A stretch of DNA of 5,027 nucleotides from NCBI GenBank assembly GCA_009778015.1, contig WRKS01000051.1, forward strand, positions 1-5,027, read 5' to 3'. The stretch's first letter is position 1; each line of letters opens with the position of its first letter. A program made the position numbers and the translations under genes. The notes under the pieces were generated by a model. The model searched no databases, was not told the DNA's origin, and saw only the letters and a program-made list of their open reading frames with translations. Shown piece by piece: positions 1-3,813 of this stretch. This stretch comes from Candidatus Saccharimonadota bacterium. Lineage in GTDB: Bacteria > Patescibacteriota > Saccharimonadia > Saccharimonadales > Saccharimonadaceae.

Positions 1-36
1 CCGGCCGCCATCTATTTTTTTGACTTCGGACTTCAT
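1..36 (-). CDS. 5' end of an unidentified gene after rpmG (possibly secE), cut by window edge
   Basis: An ATG on the minus strand (CAT at 34-36) lies 4 nt after the rpmG stop codon and opens a frame that runs off the window, reading MKSEVKKIDGGR. Twelve residues are too few to identify a family. The tight spacing says it is co-transcribed, and probably translationally coupled, with rpmG. In many bacteria rpmG is followed by secE (a SecYEG translocase subunit, a small membrane protein with a basic N-terminus) and nusG, and this lysine-rich start is compatible with secE. That is inference from gene order only. No separate Shine-Dalgarno is clear; the A/G-rich end of rpmG could serve. Confidence 0.5.
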   Translation of the reverse strand, partial: MKSEVKKIDGGR

Positions 37-40
37 CGGC

Positions 41-250
41 TTAGCTCTTTTTCTGCTTGACTTCGTTGCGGCCAAGATTCTTCTTGGTTTCGGTATAGGT
101 AACGTGTTTACGCAAAATCGGGTCATACTTGCGCAACGTTAGTTTGTCTGGGGTGTTCATCGTGTTTTTCTTAGTGTAGTAAGTGCGGTTGCCGCTCTCT
201 TCGCTAACGAGGCCGACTAGTTTTCGTTTAGTGTTGTTCTTATTTGCCAT
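41..250 (-). CDS. rpmG: 50S ribosomal protein L33, cysteine-free type
   Basis: This encodes 69 residues recognisable as bL33, a small protein of the large ribosomal subunit near the E site. Family landmarks are [20 protein letters not shown] in the first half, then KLTLRKYDP and [12 protein letters not shown] in the second. It has no cysteine: the CxxC pairs that bind zinc in the C+ form are replaced (ESGN; DPIL), so this is the zinc-independent C- form, like E. coli L33 (FDPVVRQHV at the same place). It is longer than the usual ~50-55 residues, with a basic C-terminal tail of about 13 residues ([12 protein letters not shown]). The start ATG (CAT 248-250) has an AAGGA Shine-Dalgarno 7 nt upstream (258-262) and a strong promoter. 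The next gene starts 4 nt after its stop. Confidence 0.96.
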   Translation of the reverse strand: MANKNNTKRKLVGLVSEESGNRTYYTKKNTMNTPDKLTLRKYDPILRKHVTYTETKKNLGRNEVKQKKS

Positions 251-257
251 AATCCTA

Positions 258-302
258 TCCTTTTTCTCTCAGTATTATAGCACACTCCTCTGTAATTTGC
301 AA
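258..302 (-). promoter_or_regulatory. rpmG promoter and Shine-Dalgarno
   Basis: On the minus strand, -35 TTGCAA (297-302) is separated by exactly 17 bp from -10 TATAAT (274-279). The -10 is preceded by TGC (280-282), making it an extended -10. Transcription should start near 267, giving a leader of about 17 nt that contains AAGGA (258-262), 7 nt before the ATG. The same -35 (TTGCAA) and 17-bp spacing recur at the antitoxin promoter. Confidence 0.8.
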
Positions 303-325
303 GGGTTCCAGATTAACTAGGGTTG

Positions 326-334
326 TGATATAAT
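326..334 (+). promoter_or_regulatory. tRNA-Thr promoter, extended -10
   Basis: TGATATAAT gives a perfect -10 (329-334) with a TGn extension at 326-328. The best -35 at 17-bp spacing is the weak TTCCAG at 306-311, so the extended -10 probably carries most of the strength. The -10 ends 8 nt before the first base of the mature tRNA, so transcription would start within about 0-3 nt of the tRNA 5' end. Confidence 0.75.
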
Positions 335-342
335 ACCAATAT

Positions 343-418
343 GCCGCGATAGCTCAGTTGGTAGAGCGCATCCATGGTAAGGATGAGGTCTCGGGTTCAA
401 ATCCCGATCGTGGCTCCA
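343..418 (+). tRNA. tRNA-Thr, anticodon GGT
   Basis: A complete 76-nt cloverleaf. The acceptor stem GCCGCGA (343-349) pairs with TCGTGGC (408-414) with one G-U wobble. The D arm is GCTC-AGTTGGTA-GAGC. The anticodon stem CATCC/GGATG encloses the loop ATGGTAA with anticodon GGT at 376-378, which reads ACC and ACU threonine codons. A 5-nt variable region follows, then the T arm TCGGG-TTCAAAT-CCCGA. The discriminator is T415 and CCA (416-418) is encoded. It stands alone, divergent from rpmG. A run of five T follows directly at 419-423. Confidence 0.98.
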
Positions 419-419
419 T

Positions 420-451
420 TTTTATGCCTGTTAATTGTCGTCTGCATAAAA
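420..451. repeat. 8-bp perfect inverted repeat after tRNA-Thr
   Basis: TTTTATGC (420-427) is the exact reverse complement of GCATAAAA (444-451), with a 16-nt loop. The stem is AT-rich with only two G-C pairs. It starts 2 nt after the tRNA CCA and shares four bases (448-451) with the terminator hairpin at 448-476, so the two structures cannot both form completely. It may help 3' processing or termination of the tRNA transcript; this is inference. Confidence 0.45.
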
Positions 452-476
452 GCCCCCGCTAAATTGCAAGGGCTTT
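448..476 (-). terminator. Intrinsic terminator of the toxin-antitoxin operon
   Basis: AAAGCCC (449-455) pairs with GGGCTTT (470-476) around a 14-nt loop. Read on the minus strand, the downstream arm is GGGCTTTT followed by ATGC, that is, a GC-rich stem then a short U run, 31 nt after the toxin stop codon. Read on the plus strand the stem is followed by CGGGCGG with no T run, so termination of the tRNA transcript here would be weak. Confidence 0.65.
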
Positions 477-506
477 CGGGCGGTGATGGGGATAAAAGCT
501 ATTAGC

Positions 507-803
507 TTAGTCTTCCAGCAAGCTGTCAATATCCCTTTTAGCATAGTAAATGTGACAGATTATCACTTCATGCTTACTTTCGTCCACAATATAGAAGATT
601 GAGTGGCCCTCTATGTTCATGCGGCGATATTTAGGGTTCGCATGGTAGGCTGGCCAGGCAAAAGGGTTATCTCTAAGCCCTTGCAGCTTGCGATCCATTT
701 CTTGAAAAATCCGCTTACCCATATTGGGGTAGGGCGCAAGGGCGGCCGCTATAACAGTAACTTCTCGGTTAGCTTGTGGTGTATGGCGAACCTTATATTT
801 CAT
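507..803 (-). CDS. RelE/ParE-superfamily type II toxin
   Basis: A 98-residue protein of the RelE/ParE toxin fold. The pattern is an opening strand (MKYKVRHT), an amphipathic helical stretch at about 9-45 ending LRDNP, the central YRRMNIEGHSIFYIVDE (59-75, the conserved strand with basic residues), and a closing IYYAKRDIDSLL (85-96) typical of the family. RelE members cut mRNA in the ribosome and ParE members poison gyrase; the sequence does not decide which. The ATG at 801-803 is chosen because it overlaps the antitoxin stop by 11 nt (ATGAAATATAA), a common coupling in such operons, and begins exactly at the family strand. A longer reading from 830 would add nine low-complexity residues (MAQSGSGSA). 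A GGGAG lies about 10 nt upstream as a weak ribosome site. The product should be neutralised by the upstream antitoxin. Confidence 0.88.
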   Translation of the reverse strand: MKYKVRHTPQANREVTVIAAALAPYPNMGKRIFQEMDRKLQGLRDNPFAWPAYHANPKYRRMNIEGHSIFYIVDESKHEVIICHIYYAKRDIDSLLED

Positions 804-1104
804 AGCCGAACCGCTCCCTGATTGGGCCAAACACCTCGTCGTGATCTAAGAGGACGGTGTTTGGGTCGGCGATTTCTCTTTCCGCTTCGGCTAGTTTAGC
901 AAGGATGGCTTGGTCTGCAAGGTAATCTTGAGTTACCAGACTGAATGGGATTCTCCGCTCACGAATTAAGGCTTTAAGGCTTGAGGCAATATAGGTTGTC
1001 ATGTTTATACCCATTTCGTCTAGCATTTTCTCGGCTTGGGCTTTCGTCACTCCGTCCACACGGACAGTGATTGCCTTGTCTGCTAATGTTTTATTTGCCA
1101 ACAT
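793..1104 (-). CDS. RelB/DinJ-family antitoxin
   Basis: A 103-residue protein. Residues 11-17 (AITVRVD) form the ribbon strand of a ribbon-helix-helix DNA-binding domain. A helix (KAQAEKMLDEMG, 21-32), NMTTYIASSLKALIRER (34-50) and IPFSL (52-56) follow, the arrangement of DinJ/RelB. The charged C-terminal half (about 57-103) is the expected toxin-wrapping tail. The start ATG at 1102-1104 is preferred over an in-frame ATG at 1143 because AAAGGAG (1111-1117) sits 6 nt upstream and the -10 box lies between the two ATGs. Family members dimerise, bind operators in their own promoter and repress the operon together with toxin; the inverted repeats at 1140-1180 fit this. The gene precedes and overlaps the toxin gene. 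Confidence 0.87.
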   Translation of the reverse strand: MLANKTLADKAITVRVDGVTKAQAEKMLDEMGINMTTYIASSLKALIRERRIPFSLVTQDYLADQAILAKLAEAEREIADPNTVLLDHDEVFGPIRERFGYEI

Positions 1105-1110
1105 AATCAG

Positions 1111-1160
1111 CTCCTTTCGCTCTTGTATTCTATTATACAGCAAATAGCTTATATTTGCAA
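1111..1160 (-). promoter_or_regulatory. Toxin-antitoxin operon promoter and Shine-Dalgarno
   Basis: On the minus strand, -35 TTGCAA (1155-1160), a 17-bp spacer and -10 TATAAT (1132-1137) predict a start near 1125. The leader of about 20 nt contains a strong Shine-Dalgarno, AAAGGAG (1111-1117), 6 nt from the ATG. The -35 hexamer straddles the junction of two inverted repeats that are likely operators. Confidence 0.78.
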
Positions 1161-1180
1161 TATGTAATTATTGACATATT
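1140..1180. promoter_or_regulatory. Tandem inverted repeats, likely autoregulatory operator
   Basis: Two perfect inverted repeats lie end to end. The first is GCAAATA (1140-1146) with TATTTGC (1152-1158), spacer 5. The second is AATATGT (1159-1165) with ACATATT (1174-1180), spacer 8. The first fills the -35/-10 spacer and enters the -35; the second covers the -35 edge and upstream DNA. Ribbon-helix-helix antitoxins usually bind such paired palindromes to repress their own operon, so this is the probable binding site. The geometry is seen directly; the binding is inferred. Confidence 0.65.
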
Positions 1181-1203
1181 TTCTGATGTTTCTGAGCATA
1201 CAC

Positions 1204-1245
1204 CCCCCACATACATTTAGTAGCCTAATAGTATGGTGCGGTGGG
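1204..1245. repeat. 42-bp dispersed repeat, copy 1 (imperfect palindrome)
   Basis: Identical over 42 bp to 3454-3495. On the plus strand it begins with five C and ends GGTGGG. It folds into an imperfect hairpin: TTAG (1217-1220) pairs with CTAA (1225-1228) round a TAGC loop, a 2-nt internal loop follows, then ATAC/GTAT and outer C/G runs with single-base bulges. The minus-strand cassette stop codon (1217-1219) lies inside. No T run follows, so it is not a standard terminator. Confidence 0.9.
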
Positions 1246-1498
1246 TAGTAAAGAAGTTGCCAAGACCAGCCTCACGAGAAAAGACAAAGATACCAGCATT
1301 AGGACCATTACTAGAAGCAGCACTAAGACGGAACCAAGGAGCGCTCGGTATCAGAGGGAAGGCTTCACCATCGTTCCAACCACCAAGATTACTGGCTTGC
1401 GAGACTATTTCTGAGGTCCTGCTGCCGTAGAACTTAGAGTTATGGGCTAGCCCACCATTAATGATAGCACTACCATCATTTACGCCGAGTTGGGTGAG
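1217..1498 (-). pseudogene. Cassette A: promoterless C-terminal domain fragment of a probable surface protein
   Basis: A clean minus-strand frame of about 94 codons reads LTQLGVNDGSA..., then NLGGWNDGEAF, PSAPWFRL, AGIFVFSREAG and finally HRTILLGY plus stop. The frame is open only from 1543, inside the dnaJ tail in another frame, and contains no ATG, GTG or TTG, so it cannot start translation by itself. There is also no promoter between it and dnaJ. Cassette B has the same landmarks in order, at nearly the same length, with the same last eight residues. The W-x-R ... GxFxF ... R-x-LLGY pattern resembles the C-terminal half of C-type-lectin/formylglycine-enzyme-like domains found in variable surface proteins. 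This is a resemblance seen by eye, not a search result. It is either a silent donor cassette or a remnant of a degraded gene. Confidence 0.65.
1482..1493. repeat. 12-bp motif at the 5' end of cassette A
   Basis: ACGCCGAGTTGG is also present at 3735-3746. On the minus strand it encodes the QLGV region of both cassettes. From this motif to the far end of the 42-bp repeat the distance is 290 bp here and 293 bp in cassette B, so the two define equivalent left and right ends. The nearby bases are also related (GGTTAAAACAA here, GGTAAAATAA there). Confidence 0.6.
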
Positions 1499-1499
1499 G

Positions 1500-2378
1500 T
1501 TAAAACAACTTGCGTTTTTTAGCGCTGCCGGCGAATTCTTGGATTAGCTCCTTTTGCTTTTTGGTCAGGTTGGTTGGGGTTTGGACTTGGACGCGGACAA
1601 TGTGCGGGCCACGGCGGCCGTCGGAGTAGCGCGGATCAACCGCGCCACGGCCAGATAGCTTGAATTCGGCGCCGCTTTGCGTGCCGGCGGGGATTTTCAT
1701 GGTTACTTCGCCGTCCACAGTCTCTACGTCTGCCTCGCCGCCGAGAGTTGCCGTAACCATAGAAATCTCAATCCGGCTCAAAATAATCGCGCCCTCGCGG
1801 GTCCATTTGTTGCTGGGCGAGACACGCACTTGCACGTAGAGGTCGCCCTTGCCGCCGCCGTGGCTGCCGTCGCCGCCCTTGCCGGCCAGCCGGATGCTCA
1901 TGCCGTCGTCAATGCCGGCGGGGATTTTGACCTTGAGCTTGTCGCCGTTGCGCAAACCAATCTCGCGCGTGGTGCCAAAAACCGCGTCCAAGAACTCTAC
2001 TGTGATACTGGTCTGAAAGTCGGCGCCGCGGCGCGCGCGGTTGCGGCCGCCGCCAAAACCAAACATGCTGCCGAGGATGTCGCCCATGTCGCCAAAATCG
2101 CCAAAGTCAAAGTGGACATTTTGGCCGCCCGGGCCGCTAAATCCACCGGAACCGGCGGCTTGCCCGACGCCAGCGTGGCCGAACTGGTCGTAGCGCGAGC
2201 GCTTTTCGCGGTCTTTTAGGACCTCGTAGGCCTCGTTGACCTCTTTGAACTTGGTGTCGTCGCCCCCGGTTTTGTCCGGATGGCTGGCGACCGCTGCCTT
2301 GCGAAAGGCCTTTTTGATTTCGTCGTCCGAGGCGCCTTTGGCGACGCCCAAAACATCATAATAATCTTTCTTTGCCAT
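1500..2378 (-). CDS. dnaJ: DnaJ-type J-domain co-chaperone lacking the zinc finger
   Basis: A 292-residue Hsp40. The J domain spans 1-66 with YYDVLGV (6-12) and the DnaK-activating HPD at 33-35. A Gly/Phe-rich linker runs from about 67 to 113. Two C-terminal substrate-binding domains follow from about 119, with motifs GDKLKVKIPAGIDDG and GEVTMKIPAGTQSG, and a C-terminal helix/tail ends KKRKLF. There is no cysteine anywhere, so the four CxxCxGxG zinc repeats of class A DnaJ are absent; this is the class B (CbpA-like) architecture. It should stimulate DnaK ATPase and deliver unfolded clients in the cytoplasm. The start at 2378 is chosen because the -10 box ends 7 nt upstream and MAKKDYYDVLG is the family N-terminus; an upstream in-frame ATG at 2444 would put the promoter inside the gene. 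It is divergent from galE. No terminator follows its stop, which directly abuts cassette A. Confidence 0.93.
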   Translation of the reverse strand: MAKKDYYDVLGVAKGASDDEIKKAFRKAAVASHPDKTGGDDTKFKEVNEAYEVLKDREKRSRYDQFGHAGVGQAAGSGGFSGPGGQNVHFDFGDFGDMGDILGSMFGFGGGRNRARRGADFQTSITVEFLDAVFGTTREIGLRNGDKLKVKIPAGIDDGMSIRLAGKGGDGSHGGGKGDLYVQVRVSPSNKWTREGAIILSRIEISMVTATLGGEADVETVDGEVTMKIPAGTQSGAEFKLSGRGAVDPRYSDGRRGPHIVRVQVQTPTNLTKKQKELIQEFAGSAKKRKLF

Positions 2379-2385
2379 AAGGTAT

Positions 2386-2414
2386 ATTATACCAAACTGG
2401 CAAGCGATATACAA
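2386..2414 (-). promoter_or_regulatory. dnaJ promoter (predicted leaderless)
   Basis: On the minus strand TGG-TATAAT (2386-2394) is an extended -10. It is 17 bp from a weak -35, TTGTAT (2409-2414). Seven bases separate the -10 from the ATG at 2378, so the start site falls at or next to the ATG. No Shine-Dalgarno is present. The -35 overlaps that of galE on the other strand. Confidence 0.75.
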
Positions 2415-2436
2415 GAGTGCTACCATGTGGTATAAT
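2408..2436 (+). promoter_or_regulatory. galE promoter (predicted leaderless)
   Basis: -35 TATACA (2408-2413), a 17-bp spacer and TGG-TATAAT (2428-2436) are followed by only 6 bases before the ATG at 2443. Transcription would begin at or next to the A of the start codon. No Shine-Dalgarno is present. The hexamer overlaps the dnaJ -35 almost completely, so the two polymerases probably exclude each other. Confidence 0.75.
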
Positions 2437-2442
2437 GTGGGC

Positions 2443-3453
2443 ATGAAGATATTATTAACTGGTGGAACGGGTTACATTGGGTCGCACACGGCGGTGGAGT
2501 TGGTCGCGGCGGGCTACAAAGAGATTGTGATTTTTGATAATCTCTCTAACAGCAAAGAGTTGGTGATGGCCAAGATTGCTGAGATATCTGGCATAGAGCC
2601 GGAATTCGTAGAGGGCGATATCTTGGACAAGGTGGCGCTCAAAGGTTTGTTTAAAAAGCATAAGTTTGATGCGGTAATGCACTTTGCCGGGCTTAAAGCG
2701 GTGGGCGAGAGCGTAGAAAAGCCGTTGCAATATTATGAGACCAACGTCGGCGGCACGGTTAATTTGTTGGAGGCGATGCGCGTGGCAGGCTGCAAAAAGA
2801 TTATATTTAGCAGCAGTGCTACGGTTTACGGCGAACATGCCGAGGTGCCGTATAGCGAGGATGCGCCGACTGGTCAGGGGATTACCAACCCGTATGGCGA
2901 AACCAAGCACGTGATTGAGGAAATCTTGAAGGACGTCGCCGAGAGTGAGAGCGGTTGGCAGGTTGTGATTTTGCGCTACTTTAACCCGGTTGGCAACCAC
3001 CCGAGTGGATTGATTGGCGAGGACCCGAATGGGATTCCGAATAACCTAATGCCGATTGTGATGAAGGTGGCGCGGGGCGAGATGGCGGAGTTACTGATTT
3101 TTGGCGACGACTACGACACGCCGGACGGCTCGGGCGTGCGCGACTTTATCCACGTGGTGGACTTGGCAAAAGGCCACGTCGCGGCGCTAGAAAAATTGAG
3201 CGGGTTGGCGGCCGACGATTCGGCGATTTTGATTTACAACCTTGGCACCGGCGGCGGGCGGAGTGTGTTTGAGGTGATAGCGACTTACGAAAAACACGCG
3301 GGCAAAAAATTGCCGCGACGCGTAGTAGATAGACGACTTGGTGATATTGGCGAGGTCTATGCCGGCGTAGAGAAAGCCGCCCGCGAACTTGGCTGGAAAA
3401 CCGAGCTAGACCTAGATGATGCCATGCGCGATACACTAAAGTTCTTGGGTTAA
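2443..3453 (+). CDS. galE: UDP-glucose 4-epimerase
   Basis: A 336-residue extended short-chain dehydrogenase that interconverts UDP-glucose and UDP-galactose using bound NAD+; E. coli GalE is 338 residues. Landmarks are the Rossmann GGTGYIGSH (7-15), FDNLSNS (31-37), HFAGLKAVGESV (80-91), the catalytic Ser in FSSSATVYG (S125), YGETK with Tyr151 and Lys155, NPVGNHPSGLIGEDP (181-195), IPNNLMP, GVRDFIHVVDLA (231-242) and RRLGDI (297-302). The ATG at 2443 is chosen because MKILLTGGTGYIG is the standard start; an upstream in-frame ATG at 2425 would overlap the -10 box. Its product feeds galactose-containing surface glycans; with ugd downstream, both consume UDP-glucose. The stop codon is followed with no gap by the 42-bp repeat of cassette B. 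Confidence 0.97.
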   Translation: MKILLTGGTGYIGSHTAVELVAAGYKEIVIFDNLSNSKELVMAKIAEISGIEPEFVEGDILDKVALKGLFKKHKFDAVMHFAGLKAVGESVEKPLQYYETNVGGTVNLLEAMRVAGCKKIIFSSSATVYGEHAEVPYSEDAPTGQGITNPYGETKHVIEEILKDVAESESGWQVVILRYFNPVGNHPSGLIGEDPNGIPNNLMPIVMKVARGEMAELLIFGDDYDTPDGSGVRDFIHVVDLAKGHVAALEKLSGLAADDSAILIYNLGTGGGRSVFEVIATYEKHAGKKLPRRVVDRRLGDIGEVYAGVEKAARELGWKTELDLDDAMRDTLKFLG

Positions 3454-3456
3454 CCC
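3447..3456. repeat. Perfect 10-bp palindrome at the galE/cassette B junction
   Basis: GGGTTAACCC spans the last galE codon, its stop and the first three C of the 42-bp repeat. It is formed by the junction itself: the left half is galE and the right half is repeat. It could be chance or could mark how the cassette end was joined. Confidence 0.4.
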
Positions 3457-3495
3457 CCACATACATTTAGTAGCCTAATAGTATGGTGCGGTGGG
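3454..3495. repeat. 42-bp dispersed repeat, copy 2 (imperfect palindrome)
   Basis: An exact copy of 1204-1245, in the same orientation on the plus strand. It starts at the base after the galE stop codon and contains the minus-strand stop codon of cassette B (3467-3469). Outside the 42 bp the two copies diverge immediately (A versus T at the inner end; AAC versus ACAC outside). Confidence 0.9.
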
Positions 3496-3772
3496 AGATG
3501 GTGTGATGCTGTCCGCCGAGGCCTCGACTAACAAATGCGAAGACACCGCCGCCTGCTCCTTGTGGTGAGTGATCGCCGCGAGCAGCCCATGGATCATCTG
3601 AATAGACTGAATGAGCGTGATCGTTATTCCAAGTGCCAAAAGGTGATGTGCTTGCTGTAATTTCTGCGAGCGCAGCACCTAGGAATTGTGGCTTATTCCA
3701 TAGACCGCCCATTCTTACTGCGTCTTGGTTATCCACGCCGAGTTGGAGTTGGTAAAATAAGAGTAAGTACAA
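3467..3772 (-). pseudogene. Cassette B: C-terminal domain fragment of a probable surface protein
   Basis: A minus-strand frame of 101 codons whose only nominal start is a TTG at 3770-3772 with no Shine-Dalgarno or promoter. It reads YQLQLGVDNQDA..., FGTWNNDHA, DDPWAARG, GGGVFAFVSRG and HRTILLGY plus stop. It matches cassette A in landmark order and length, and exactly in the last eight residues, while the middle is strongly divergent and favours different codons (GCA, TCA and GGC here; GGT, AGT and TCT in A). It lies tail-to-tail with galE and its 5' end points into the ugd promoter region. Interpretation is as for cassette A: a silent donor or a fragment. A genuine small TTG-start gene cannot be excluded. 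Confidence 0.6.
3735..3746. repeat. 12-bp motif at the 5' end of cassette B
   Basis: ACGCCGAGTTGG is the second copy of the motif at 1482-1493 and marks the equivalent end of the cassette, 293 bp from the far end of the 42-bp repeat. Confidence 0.6.
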
Positions 3773-3796
3773 GCACTTTATTTTTGAGGTGGTTTA

Positions 3797-3805
3797 TGGT
3801 AGAAT
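3797..3805 (+). promoter_or_regulatory. ugd promoter (predicted leaderless)
   Basis: TGG-TAGAAT is an extended -10 (hexamer 3800-3805, one mismatch to TATAAT). Eight bases separate it from the ATG at 3814. No good -35 is visible at 17 bp (TTTATT at 3777-3782 is weak) and there is no Shine-Dalgarno. The arrangement matches dnaJ and galE. Confidence 0.65.
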
Positions 3806-3813
3806 ATAAAGCA

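Noticed and set aside
1171..1199. A plus-strand promoter starting with the perfect -35 TTGACA at 1171-1176
   Set aside because: No -10 like sequence lies 16-19 bp downstream (GAGCAT) and nothing on the plus strand follows; the bases belong to the second inverted repeat.
1204..1245. Rho-independent terminator at the 42-bp repeat
   Set aside because: The hairpin has internal mismatches and no T run on either strand, and its 42-bp identity extends into coding sequence.
1233..1430. Plus-strand 65-residue open frame
   Set aside because: It is antisense to cassette A; the minus-strand frame there has clear protein-like landmarks shared with cassette B, and this frame has no ribosome site.
1444..1453. 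GGGCTAGCCC palindrome inside cassette A
   Set aside because: A 10-bp perfect palindrome without a loop, absent from cassette B; it is read as coding sequence and may be chance.
1677..2219. Plus-strand 180-residue alanine-rich open frame
   Set aside because: It is the antisense shadow of the GC-rich dnaJ gene; the composition is explained by the opposite strand.
2379..2444. A 22-residue hydrophobic N-terminal extension of dnaJ that could look like a signal peptide
   Set aside because: It would place the dnaJ -10 box within coding sequence and overlap the galE start; MAKKDYYDVLG is the normal J-domain start.
1204..3495. CRISPR array or insertion sequence bounded by the 42-bp repeats
   Set aside because: There are only two copies, 2.2 kb apart and in direct orientation, with intact dnaJ and galE between them, and no transposase or Cas gene.
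3688..3813. A 42-residue N-terminal extension of ugd
   Set aside because: It is antisense to cassette B plus the promoter; the family N-terminus begins at the ATG at 3814, 8 nt after an extended -10.
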